Below are positions 1 to 10,135 of a stretch of DNA of 64,000 nucleotides, piece by piece. Position 1 is the stretch's first letter. Each line of letters starts with the position of its first letter. The stretch is from Pseudo-nitzschia pungens. Taxonomy: Eukaryota; Bacillariophyta; Bacillariophyceae; Bacillariales; Bacillariaceae. The position numbers and the translations under genes are program-made. The stretch covers positions 3,693,001-3,757,000 of the forward strand of contig CM074758.1 of NCBI GenBank assembly GCA_037355855.1, read 5' to 3'. Below the pieces are notes generated by a model that had not been told where the DNA came from, made no database searches, and was given only the letters and a program-made list of their open reading frames with translations.

Positions 1-280
1 TTGCCCATGCATAGGATGAGGAATATTCACACTGGAATCATACAAACATTGGACAGATTTGCTCAGATATTTGATTTGGTACTTTTTCTATTGAATTCCG
101 CAGTAGTGGACCAAATATTAATTATTCAGTGGTGACATCCAAATTATAGGTGATTTTTGAATACTTCTTTTTGCATACTCTTGCCCATGCATAGGATGAG
201 GAATATTCACACTAGAATCATACAAACATTGGCCAGATTTGTTCAGATATTTGATTTGATGGTATATTCACTGAGGTAGT
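1..280 (-). repeat. 181-bp satellite, about 1.5 copies
   Basis: The phrase TTGCCCATGCATAGGATGAG recurs at 1 and 181. The same unit, reverse-complemented, forms arrays at 15,597-16,725 and 53,095-54,130. It ends near 280 in sequence that also borders the array in T. Confidence 0.85.
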
Positions 281-884
281 ACTATTCTTGCTGCTTGTAA
301 GAGTAGTACAGTTATACACTGCTGCTACATACTACTGCAGTGCGTAGGTAGTAGTACATAAGAGGTAGTCAAAAATTATGGCGCAGCGGGGCAGGCTCTC
401 TTTGGTTTAGGTGGCGCGCAATACCACCATCAGGTTTCTACTGGTTTCTACTATTACTTCAGTACGGTACATACTACTAGTAGTAACTCTACTGCTATCA
501 TGTAGAAGAAATCAATTCTCAGCAAATAAATGCATGACAGAAAATGCATGTGTCGGTCGTAAATCTTACTTCACATAATTTTGGGTCGGAATGGAACAAG
601 AAAGACGGCAACTGGAAATGGTAAGTGAACCACATCAAGGTTGGAGGAGGTATTAATAATGGATTTTGATTCGTCTAACTGTGCATCATTGACTTGCCTG
701 CTTGCTCCTGATAGGGAGGCGACTGCAACTGCTGATGAAATAGGATGCAATGGCAAATGAAATACAATGCGACGGTGAGTAAACCGCATCAAGATCTGGG
801 GTATTGATAATGGATTTCAATTGTTCTCATTCTGTATTGAGTTGCCTGCTTGCTACTGATAGGGAAGAATCAACTTTAATGCGA

Positions 885-1012
885 CGGGGCAACTGAAAAA
901 TGATGCGACGGGGCAACTGACACATCTTGCGATCGCAAGACAAATATGATGGGATCGCAACTGACAAAATGATGCGATTGCAACTGATGAAATATGATGC
1001 GATGTGAGGAGA
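885..1012. repeat. Short repeats of about 20 bp (GATGCGATCGCAACTG type)
   Basis: Four to five degenerate units built on ATGATGCGATCGCAACTGA. This is the same module that is expanded in Y (10,565-11,050) and present in T (52,305-52,455). Confidence 0.7.
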
Positions 1013-1094
1013 CCTTTACTGGCAGTACAGATACCGGTATGGATGAAATTATCACGATGACCATTATTTAAAAATCGTTTGAACCAAAATTTGT

Positions 1095-1415
1095 GTGGTG
1101 TGCATGAGGACGAAGACGATCGGAGCAAAGAGCAACGACGATTTCAAGGACGACGAAGACGATCGAAGCGAAGAGCAACGACGATTTCAGAGAGGACGAC
1201 GAAGACGATCGAAGCGAAGAGCAACGACAATTTCAGAGAGGACGACGATTTCAGGGAGGACGACGAAGAGGAAGGCAATTTGGAGCGAAGAGCAACGACG
1301 ACTTCAGGGAGGACGAAGACGATCGAAGCGAGAAGCAACGACGACTTCAAGGACGACGAAGACAAGGACGATCGAAATGAAGAGCGACGACGATTTCAAG
1401 GACGACGACTTCTTT
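1095..1415 (+). repeat. GACGA-rich imperfect repeat block
   Basis: Units resembling AGAGCAACGACGATTTCAAGGACGACGAAGACGATCGAAGCG are repeated with most spacings a multiple of three, so several frames stay open. The same block recurs near 9,470-9,545, 12,155-12,650, 51,895-52,205 and 54,905-55,395. The repeats make long reading frames by composition; I do not call a gene. Confidence 0.75.
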
Positions 1416-1917
1416 TAACGAACCAAAATTTGTGTGTGCGTGTGTGAGAAAATTGAACAGAGAATAAACAATTATTAGAGTAATATCAATATTTATCAAA
1501 AGAAAGACTTATATTTTGCATCATAGTGTTTCAAAATTTTTTTTCATGGGGGTCGCGATTCCTGGGCTTCGGGTAATAATTGTGATTTTTGTGATGAATT
1601 TCTTGAGGGGTGTGATGGGAAATACTTTGTGTCGGGATGAGAAATCAATTTTTGGGAGTGAATTTCTGCAACAGTCTCATAATATATAATGATGGTAGGG
1701 TCGGTAATAATGAGTCAGATTGAAAAAAAATTTGGGTCGAGTATGAATTTTATTTTATTTTTTTCGTAATTTTCGTAATTGAGGTAGTTACTGGGTCGCG
1801 ATTGGGGTTGCGAATCACGAGAGAGCTAGGAATCGAGCTACGTCAAAATGAGCCAGGAATAAATCGCGACCCCCCTAAATAAATTCTTGGGAGGGGTCGC
1901 GAAACAGTTTTCGGACG
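1416..1917 (-). repeat. Conserved terminal and subterminal block of the TIR family (W)
   Basis: This stretch matches 51,396-51,885 in reverse, also 9,560-10,135 and, more diverged, 11,060-11,476. It carries several TCGCGA motifs and ends in the TIR CGTCCGAAAAC (reverse complement), here with CTGTTTCGCGACC where T has CTGGTTCGCGACC. Confidence 0.85.
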
Positions 1918-2669
1918 AGCTTCTTTGCTGTTATTCCTGATTCTGCTATCTGACGTGCAAGCTCATATCCCACCACAAAGTGTTTCACTCCTGGCAGTTC
2001 AGGTTCCTTGCCCAATCCATGGCAGTCAACAATGTTTTCTGAATTGAAAGGAGTGTCAATCAGCAAGTCATACTCTGGTAGGACAAGGTACCCATCATAC
2101 TTTAATCTAACTGCGCGACTCGCAACATCAATGAAGTGCCGATGGGACCTCACCACTTGCTCCTTTTGGGCATAGTAGATACATCCATGACAAGTGGATA
2201 CTACCCCGATATTGTTTTGTAGCGATTGTTTCATCTGCTGTAGCACCGAGGGCAGTGTAGTCTTCTCCTTGTCCATTCGGTTGAACAGTAGTTGCAGACA
2301 TCTTCTGCAAGCAAAATTGCCACAGGACGTGCATGTTATGCCGTCGTCCGTCATCGGACAGCTTGTGGTTCCTTTTGCAGTTCGTTTTCGTTTCTGTGTC
2401 AGTGTTGTGACCGAACCCAGAACACATTGGCTCGGTTTGCACAAGGTGCTCTCGCTCAAGATTTTCTGTTGGATCCTTCTGTTGCATCTACCACCCCTTA
2501 TTTCTGGGTTGGTCGCCTCCGTGTCACCAAGGGTTCGCCTGCTGGAACGTGTCATTGTGGTGATCCTTTCCGCAACAACCTTGGCTTCGTTCGATCCGTC
2601 GCTCCTGTTCTCAACAACCGAAAATTGTAGGGGGTATTTCGTTCGTTCCGTCGCTCCTGTACTCAACAA
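1875..2669 (-). pseudogene. Cys-rich putative zinc-binding protein, 3' end cut by W
   Basis: A frame of 264 codons, of which the last 13 or so come from the TIR of W, so the true C-terminus is lost. The N-terminus (LSTGATERTKYP) lies in the adjoining minisatellite and its start is uncertain. The core has a cluster CPMTDDGITCTSCGNFACRR followed by C, i.e. C-x8-C-x2-C-x4-C-x2-C, and a later CHGC, which looks like a structural zinc site. The C-terminal part (VRLKYDGYLVLPEYDLLIDTPF) reads like a folded domain. I do not recognise the family. It lies on the strand opposite to the other two X genes and could be an accessory or DNA-binding protein of the element, but this is inference. Confidence 0.45.
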
Positions 2670-3230
2670 CCAAAAATCGTAGGCGTCGCTCCTGTACTCA
2701 ACAACCGAAAATCGTACCCGTCGCTCCTGTACTCAACAAACGTAACTCGTAGGGGTATTTCGTTCGTTCCGTCGCTCCTGTACTCAACAACCGAAAATCG
2801 TAGGGGGTATTTCGTTCGATCCGTCGCTTTCGGTAGGGGTATTTCGTTGGATCCGTCGCTCCTGTACTCAACAACCGAAAATCGTAGGAGTATTTCGTTC
2901 GTTCCGTCGCTCCTGTACTCAACAACCGAAAATCGTAGGGGTATTTCGTTCGTTCCGTCGCTCCTGTACTCAACAACCGGAAATCGTAGGCGTCGCTCCT
3001 GTACTCAACAACCGGAAATCGTAGGCGTCGCTTCTGTACTCAACAACCGAAACTCGTAGGGGTATTTCGTTGCATCCGTCGCTCGTATTTCGTTGCATCC
3101 GTCGCTCTTGTACTCAACAACCGAAAATCGTAGGGGGTATTTCGTTCGTTCCGTCGCTCCTGTACTCAACAACCAAAAATCGTAGGCGTCGCTCCTGTAG
3201 GCGTCGCTCCTGTAATCAACAACCGAATGA
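2578..3230. repeat. Minisatellite of roughly 50 bp (TCGCTCCTGTACTCAACAAC type)
   Basis: About a dozen units of variable length built on GTATTTCGTTCGTTCCGTCG followed by CTCCTGTACTCAACAACCGA, with short (about 29 bp) and long versions. It occupies the position in X that a different C-rich minisatellite holds in Z and T. Confidence 0.8.
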
Positions 3231-4240
3231 AAAAATTTTGGTGTTAGTTATGATTCTAGAGGAAACAGACAGCAGTACTTGATAAAAGAAAAAAGAAGAA
3301 AGTATTTGTATTAAACTATGTCCCGTCGTTCGTCTGTGAAGCGATCGCACCGTGCGTCGTCGTCGTCCCTCTCAGCACCAATCGATCGATCGTACCCGGC
3401 GTCGTTCCTGTCCGAAGCGATCGTACCCGCCGTTGTCCCTGTCCGAAGCGATCGTACCTTCCTCTTTATCGTCGCCGTCGCTCCCCTATGGAAAGACGAA
3501 AGTAAAAACAAGAACAAACATCCTGTTAGAAGCGATGGTAGCAATCGTACCCCCGTCATCACTCTCTGGAGCGATCGTACCTTCGCCGTCGTCGTCCCTC
3601 TCCACACCAATCTGTCCAAATTAAAAAAAAAAAGACAAACTGTTAGTACCCTTGTCGTCCCCGTCCGAAGCGATCGTAGCGATCGTACCCCCATCGTCCC
3701 TCTCTGGAGCGATTGTACCCCCGTCGTCCCCCTCTGGAGCGATTGTACCTTCGTCGTCCTCGTCGTCCCTCTCTGCACTGATCGGTTGTGATTTTCGTCT
3801 TCCTTTTCGTTGTTTTCAATATCAGTACGTCGTATATCTGGGTAAGCCAGGTAGTTCCAGGACTTCAACACACCCGACCTCCGTGATATGAATCTGACAA
3901 CAGAGCAGGAAGCAAGAGCGGCCGTTCTCAAGCTCCCCACAGCGTGTGTCTTCTTCAAAGGAGATGGTCCCGGTGCCTGATGGCTAGGTTAAACTGGACC
4001 GGCCAGAATATTCCGATGCAAGAATTGAAACGAAAATGAAAATGAAAATTATGACACATCCCATGAGGGAGATGTGGGGCGGAAAATTCACCGAAGAAAA
4101 TGACGTAAGAAAAAAAGACAGAAATGTATGTACGATGCGGTACTAAGTATACATGCTGGAAAAAAAAAATGACATGGCGCTGTACACCGTACGCGTATTT
4201 TACTAGTACAAAATACTAGTACAAAATTTTTGGCGCGAAG
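3231..4240. repeat. CGTC-rich repeats and family-conserved segment in X
   Basis: From 3,310 to 3,790 lie CGTCGTCCCTCTC/GAAGCGATCGTACC repeats, the counterpart of the GACGA block in T (54,905-55,395) in reverse. From about 3,830 to 4,240 the sequence aligns with T 54,390-54,930 in reverse (shared words include CTGGGTAAGCCAG, AAACTGG(A/T)CCGGCCAGAA, AAAATGACAT and TTGGCGCGAAGT). A short plus-strand frame at 3,860-3,980 (RAAVLKLPTACVFFKGDG) may be a coding remnant. Confidence 0.6.
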
Positions 4241-4794
4241 TAGCATCATACACATCCTACTATACTGTACTACTAGTGTCTTCCCCACAATGAGCCAATC
4301 AAAAAATTCCTTATGAATGAGCCAATCAAAAAATTAGAAAATAATTTTAAGTGGAAGGAGTAAGGTTAGCGTCGTTTGAATTTGAAGTGGAAGGAGTAGC
4401 TTCGTTTACGGTTTAAAACTGATGTCAATGTGTAAAGACAGTTTCACGTTGTTTTTTTTCGAAATTGTTCGTTTCGAGCAAAGGCCCGTTTCGAGCAAAG
4501 GCCCACGGTGGGGGAAATGGAAGTTCATTTCATCACACGATCGTGACAACAAGTGAACAGTTGGGGATGAGCTCAACCAGTTGAACCACCATTGCCTATT
4601 GCATTTTGAAAGGTTTTCAGATGAATCATCGTTTCGAAAGGTTTTAAGATGAATCATCACAATTCAATCAGCTTGGGGACGGTCGAATGTATTTTTCACA
4701 CATTGTTCGACGCATCGTTCCCTTCCACAACAATCGAATCGGTCTCTATCTTTAACAATCAATTCAACAGTCAGGGAATACCTGCAGATACATC
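4241..4794. other. AT-rich spacer upstream of the 4,795 gene, possible promoter
   Basis: Two direct copies of TGAGCCAATCAAAAAATT (4,291 and 4,314) each carry a CCAAT core, and GAAGTGGAAGGAGTA and GATGAATCATC are also duplicated. CCAAT boxes are common eukaryotic promoter motifs; a promoter role here is only inferred from position. Confidence 0.3.
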
Positions 4795-6168
4795 ATGGCA
4801 AGGCACAAAAAGAAAAAAGGCACTACATTTCCTGCGTCAGGACGCCCCACCAATAGAAGAAGATCTACCTGTTCTGCACCAGAGGAGGAACCTGAAAGCC
4901 CAAAGTCCACACCAGCACCACCATCCGATAGCGAGTCTGAGTCCTCAGCAAATGGATGGCCTACACCTCCAAGTCTGCCATCCAAAAATCCCTTACCAGA
5001 CTGGCCCCCAGCTGTGCTTCAGATCTACGAACAGGAGCAACAACATGGATATTCTAGCAATTTGGAGCATTCGACTGCCACTCCCGTCGGTTCCAACAAT
5101 TCGGACCATTCCACTGCCCCAACCATGGACGACACTACCAACAGTGATGGTGCCAATAACAACAGTTCAAATAACTCGGATCGTTCCACTGCCCCAACCA
5201 TGGGTGACAATTCGAACAATACTAATGGTACCAATGGGGACTATAATGATCCCAAGTTCCGAAAGCAGCAGAGGTTGAACCGGAAAATAAATCAAAGGGC
5301 CGAATCTGTCATTGAGATGAAAGACAGTACTTCCATGAAGAAGTTTAAAATGGTGGCGGCAAACGTAAAAGTACTGCAGACACTCACCACCTTTGAGGAT
5401 GAAAAACAACACCTCGAATGTCCTGGCTCTATGCATGGTTTATTCTGCTACGACGAAGTTGTTGAGAAACCACATTTAAAAAAGACTGCCACAACAGAGA
5501 ATGAGGACTACAAGAGAAAGGATGAGCCAAAACTAACATTCCTTGTGGGTCCAGGTTTTAATGCCTATCGGCGGTCCTTTGGAGAACGCTTGATCGATGC
5601 TGGCAATTGGTTCGTGAACAATTCATTTGATCCTAACAAACCAGAAACCCAGGTCGATTGGTTCTTGAAAAATTCATTTGATCCTAACAAACCAGAAACC
5701 CACGTCGGACCTTATCACACAGAAAGTGTATGACACCATTTCAGGGCAGTTTTTGGTGCTAGAGGGCGAGGTTCAGATGAGCAAGTGGAAGAAGCGCATG
5801 CAAGAATTGAGGAGGCAGATCAGCTTTTGACAGAGGAACAAATCGAAACCATTATTAGTGGTGAAACTAATGGTATGACAATGCAACAAAGATTCCACTT
5901 CCGTGGTATGGTATACACTCAGATCACAGATGACGACCCGACCGCTACTACTGTGTCACAAAGGAGTTTGGAAAAGTACATCCGAAACGTGAAACAAGCC
6001 ATCAAAGGGAAGAAGAAGAAGAAAAAAAAAGGGGGGGGGAAGAAGGGCAAGAAGAGGTCAACATCAAGCCTTCCGTTCGACCAGAGGAAAAAGCCACCAC
6101 CAGGATCGGATCCGGGAAAAAAGCCACCACCAGGATCGAATCCGGGAAAGAAGCCACCACCTAAGTAA
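4795..6168 (+). CDS. Unknown Lys/Pro-rich protein of element X, with in-frame TGA or unrecognised intron
   Basis: From the ATG at 4,795 the frame runs 312 codons to TGA at 5,731-5,733 and then stays open in the same frame to TAA at 6,166-6,168. The N-terminus is basic (MARHKKKK), then Ser/Pro/Glu-rich and NNSD/NST-rich, so probably disordered. A tandem duplication of about 50 bp (NSFDPNKPET twice) precedes the TGA. The part after the TGA has a helical stretch (EEAHARIEEADQLLTEEQIE), a Lys run and three GKKPPPGS-type repeats. An intron from GT at 5,610 or 5,661 to TTTCAG at 5,744 would remove the TGA and keep frame, joining W to AVFGARG, but both donor sites are weak. Otherwise it is a nonsense-mutated gene. 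Family not recognised. Confidence 0.5.
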
Positions 6169-7600
6169 GACACAGGATGGGTATCAAAACATTGTAAAAA
6201 TGGATCAAATAATTTAGGAATTAGTAGTAACAATTATGATAATATTATAATAAATCAATAAAAATGTACTCTTACAACCCAAAAAAAACAATAAACTTCT
6301 TACTAGTACCAGGAGTTATAGTATGATGGATGTAAGTTCTGCTTTCTCAGTAACATTCCCAGCACCAGAGTTTACACAACAGACTGTGCATATTTCCTGT
6401 GTATGGGTCAGCACACTGTCACAAATTTTTTTGTATTCCACACTGAATAATGGTGTGTACTATATGCATCTATTAGAAAAGTAAATAGGAATAAACTTCT
6501 TGCTACCAATTATACTATTATGAATGTAAGAAGTTCTGATTTGTCAGAAAAATTCTCAGGAACCGAGTTTACACCACAGAAAAGGCATATTTGCTGTGTA
6601 GGGGTCGCGCTAACTATCATTTGTTGTATTCCACACTGAATAATGGTGACTATATGCATCTATTAGAATATTAAAAATGAATAAACTTGCTATCAATTAT
6701 ATTATGGATGTAAGTTCTGCTTTCTCAGTGAAATTCCCAGCACCGGAGTTATCACAACAGAATGTGCATATTTCCTGTGTTTGGGTCACACTGTCACAAA
6801 TTTTTTTTGTATTCCACACTGAATAATGGTGAGTATATGCATCTATTAGAATAGTAAATAGGAGAAAAAAACTTCTGGCTACCAATTATATTATGAATGT
6901 AAGTTCTGATTTGTCAGAAAAATTCACAGTTTCCGAGTTTACACCACAGAAAATGCATATTTGCTGTGTAGGGGTCGCACTAACTATCATTTGTTGTATT
7001 CCAAGCTGAAAATGGTCAGTAGCTATATGCATCTATTAGAATAGTAAAAAGGAATAAACTTGCTGCCAATTATATTTTGGATGTGACACCTGGTGTCTGG
7101 GGACCATACCCAGTACACAAAAGAATGTGCATTTTCCCTGTCTATGGGTCACAGGTTCCGGCATTTTTTTGGGGTTCTATTGTTAAAAATGCACAGAATC
7201 ACAAGTGGCTATGTAAGATAATGGTGATTATTTGGTGACTAGTATGTCCAAGAATATGAAATAGAATAAACCAGGATGAAAAATTTGACAAAAAAAGTAG
7301 TAGTCCAGTCCCTTGGCAAACAAAAATATAATTCTTGTGAAGGATTCCATCCTGCCACATCTGACCCTTATGGTCATAAGGGTACCACAGAGGCTATACG
7401 ATCCTTTTGATATCTATGGAGATTGTCATTATATATGTGAATCTATCACTGCCAGTACTACTGCATGTACGCGTCGTGGTTGAACTGGTGGTGCTGCTGG
7501 TATACTTGTGTAGTAGTACTACTGCTGGTAATTTTTTCCTACTGTACAGTAGGGAATGGTAGAGCCAAAAATACAATCAGTAGTGAATATGGGTACAGTA
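6169..7600. repeat. Tandem repeats of 184-200 bp with alternating A/B units, inside X
   Basis: The phrase ATAAACTTCT/ATAAACTTGC recurs at 6,291, 6,491, 6,681, about 6,869 and 7,053. Units 1 and 3 share GCTTTCTCAGT and TTTCCTGTGT, units 2 and 4 share GATTTGTCAGAAAAATTC and TTTGCTGTGTAGGGGTCGC, so the higher-order unit is about 385 bp. From 7,240 to 7,600 I see only AT-rich unique sequence. Confidence 0.7.
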
Positions 7601-7848
7601 GAGAATGAACAGAGATGTGCACAGGTGGATGGAAAAAAAATTATGGCGCGGGTGGGAATCCTCTTAAACATTTGGCCACGTCACCTACAATTTCCATAGT
7701 GAAGTGTATGCCATTACAAGTCACGTGGATGGTGAAAGGAAAATGATTAACAGGTTTTTTGTTAGTAGTGAAAAAACTGTGTTCACAACTTTATGGCTTC
7801 ACATATTTTTTTTACTTCGTATTTTTTTTACTTCCGACGCCCGAAAAA
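7601..7848 (+). promoter_or_regulatory. Upstream region of the 7,849 gene
   Basis: A CACGTG hexamer lies at 7,722-7,727, about 120 nt before the ATG, followed by T-rich tracts directly upstream of the start. This fits a promoter and leader but nothing here is diagnostic. Confidence 0.25.
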
Positions 7849-9443
7849 ATGCCTACCGTATATGATGAGTATCAGCAAATAGAAAAGAAAGCAGATTGCA
7901 ATGCACCAAGAAAGAATCGAAGTGGAAAAATTGTATCCAATGCTAATACAGGTGAGGATACTACTGCTAGTATTACCCATACGAAATCGAACCCAAAGAC
8001 AAGTAGAAAACTACCACCCACCTCAGGTGGTGCTGATGAAAAAAATAAAAGAACCAAGAACAACCCGACCGCGGTTTTCGTTGGTACCACACCACCAACC
8101 AACAAACCCCCCGCCGCCCCGGGTGTTGTTACACCAAGACCGATTGCGACCGGTACCAAAACAACACCAAGACCCACATACGAAGCATTGCTACAACAGC
8201 TAAAAGAGAGCCAGCAGAAAGTAGCTTCTTTAGAGAGGGATGTGACAACACTGCAGAAGGATACAAAAAAAGAAGAACCCACGCTGGAGGCAACTACAAC
8301 AGGGAAGAAGCCAAAGCCACAGATGGTACGAACCGTAAGTGAAGCAAAATTAGAGATAACTAAGGCGCAATCGGATAAACTTAAGAAACATCAAAAAGAC
8401 GCGGGTTTGGAAGCACAGTTGACACGGCACATAAGAAATAGTTGGTTTCGTGGCTTGAAGTTTATTGTGGATGAGAATAAGGTCAAATCAATTTTGAAGA
8501 AAGCGATTGCGTCCCGAGCTGTGGTTCCACCCCATGGTATTTCATTTGAAATTTTTTATGGTTTTAACAGAAGGTTGGTGTACAAGGGTGTTTCAAATCT
8601 GCGGCACAATGCTCAAACTTTGGCTAGAAAACACTATCTCGGTACGTGCTTACTAAGTGAATACATTGGTTGCTATTACTGCTTGGTGGAGATTGATGGT
8701 ATATCCCCTGCTACTCTAACACTTTCTACTGCTGCTGTGTAATCCTACTAGAGGACACACTCGATCGCGAAGGCATTGTGCCCGATTCGTTCCCGGGTAA
8801 AGTGGAGATTGTGATGCAGGAGAGTACTAGTAGTAATGGAACTAGTAGAAAGAAGCTGGGACTGAACCCAGAGTACAGAAGGTATGACAATAACAGTGAA
8901 AATGATGATTTTTATTACTTTGTGACTCGGATTCTATCAAGCGTCTCTCCAATAGAGAGGGGCTACAATAAAAGAAAGACGACATGTTTGATGAGTGAAA
9001 TATTCACAGAAAGCGATGAAGCATTTGCATTGATGATGATTCATAATGAGTATGATGTTTGGGTGAATCATGTTGAGCAAAAAAGGAACGGTGGTGGCAG
9101 GATTGTGAGAAGGAGGAAGAAAAAGAAATTTTGTGACCAATACAGTGGAGAGGAGCAATCATGGTCGAAGGAAGGTCTAGCACTGTTCAATAACTTGTGC
9201 AGGGAGATTGTGGTGCTGAGGAAAGATCCGAGAACGGGTAGAGAGTGTGAGGAAAGATTGAGAGAGAGGCTCCGTCGCGAGAGTGAAAACAATGACAACA
9301 ACAACAGTGCGTTCGGTGAGGACTGGGTGCAGGAGGAAGAAGTTACTGAATACATTAGTCCAGAGCTACAAGCTTTGCTAGATGTAAATGAAGATGAGGA
9401 GGACTTTACTGGCAGTAACGAGAACGGGTTGGAAAGTCTTTAA
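7849..9443 (+). CDS. Spliced 494-residue protein of element X, unknown function
   Basis: Exon 1 is 7,849-8,641 and exon 2 is 8,752-9,443, with a phase-1 intron of 110 nt (GTACGT...CTACTAG). The join gives ...ARKHYL-E-DTLDREG, removing the stop at 8,740-8,742 and making one open frame. The first 110 residues are low complexity (Lys, Thr, Pro), residues of about 113-150 look like a coiled coil (LLQQLKESQQKVASLERD), then a conserved-looking region (RHIRNSWFRGLKFIVDENK...FEIFYGFNRR), a motif FTESDEAFALMMIHNEYDVW, a basic patch RRRKKKK (possible nuclear signal), EGLALFNNLCREI, and an acidic tail (VNEDEEDF). No catalytic DDE or YR motif is evident, so I do not call it the transposase. The last 16 or so codons overlap sequence shared with W and T, tying the gene to the TIR family. 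Confidence 0.65.
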
Positions 9444-10135
9444 AAATCTTTTGAAACAAAATTTGTGTGTTGTGCATGAGGACGAAGACAATCGAAGCGA
9501 AGAGCAACGACGACTTCAGGGAGGATGACGAGGGCGGTCGGAGCGACTTCTTAATTTGTGTGTGAGTGTGTGAGAAAATTGAACAGAGAATAAACAATTA
9601 TTAGAGTAGTATCAATATTTATCAAAAGAAAGACTTATATTTTGCATCATAGTGTTTCAAAAATTTTTTCATTGGGGTCGCGATTCCTGTAATTCGGGTA
9701 ATAATTGTGATTTTCCTGATGAATTTCTTGAGGGGTGTGATGGGAAATACTTTGTGTCGGGATGAGAAATCAATTTTTGAGAGTGAATTTCTGCAACAGT
9801 CTCATATTATATAATGTTGGTAGGGTCGGTAATAATGAGTCAGATTGAAAAAAAATTGGGGGAAGGGGGGGATTATTTTGAGAAAACAAATATTTTTTTT
9901 TTTAATGTTGATTAATTTGATTAAGTGACTGAAGAAAAAAAATTGAGTCTTAAAAAAAATTGGGTCGAGTATGAATTTTATTTTTTTTTCTCGTAATTGA
10001 GGTAGTATCTGGGTCGCGATTGGGGTTGCGAATCGCGAGAGAGCTAGGAATCGAGCTACGTCAGAATGAGCCAGGAATAAATCACGACCCCCCTAAATAA
10101 ATTCTTGGGAGGGGTCGCGAAACAGTTTTCGGACG
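9395..10135 (-). repeat. Right terminal block of X with GACGA remnant and TIR
   Basis: The sequence resumes the W pattern at ACTTTACTGGCAGTA, passes a short GACGA block (9,470-9,545) and the AT-rich subterminal region, and ends in the TIR at 10,135. A polyA/T-rich stretch near 9,860-9,960 is an insertion compared with W. Confidence 0.8.

Larger units (their letters stand above)
1..1917 (-). mobile_element. TIR element W, terminal part (youngest of the left nest)
   Basis: W is the reverse complement of the left end of the complete element T (51,396 to about 53,280). From right to left it holds the TIR end (...TTTTCGGACG at 1,917), an AT-rich subterminal block with TCGCGA motifs, GACGA-rich repeats, 20-bp repeats and the 181-bp satellite. 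Its other end lies outside the window. It interrupts the reading frame of the minus-strand gene at 1,918-2,669, so it inserted into element X. Confidence 0.8.
1918..10135 (-). mobile_element. TIR element X, candidate coding member
   Basis: Its right end (9,395-10,135) is the family's canonical left end in reverse, ending ...TTTTCGGACG at 10,135. The next base resumes element Y (TATTACTTCGGTACGG, matching W at about 454 and T at about 52,890). From 3,830 to 4,240 X matches T 54,390-54,930 in reverse. Between these two anchors X has about 5.1 kb with two plus-strand genes, whereas T has satellite and other repeats. The far left end is cut off by W and the window edge. Assigning all of 1,918-9,395 to X is an inference from this synteny. 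Confidence 0.65.

Noticed and set aside
1079..1447. Arg/Asp-rich frames in the GACGA block (also 51,865-52,233)
   Set aside because: Pure repeat composition with open frames on both strands and no conserved domain.
3311..3958. 215-codon minus-strand frame with ERGTTGVQS-like repeats
   Set aside because: Encoded by CGTC-rich repeats homologous to the GACGA block; no domain and no conservation as protein.
5731..5733. Genome-wide reassignment of TGA to a sense codon
   Set aside because: TGA, TAA and TAG all terminate frames here, and most genes have no internal TGA; local readthrough or splicing is simpler.
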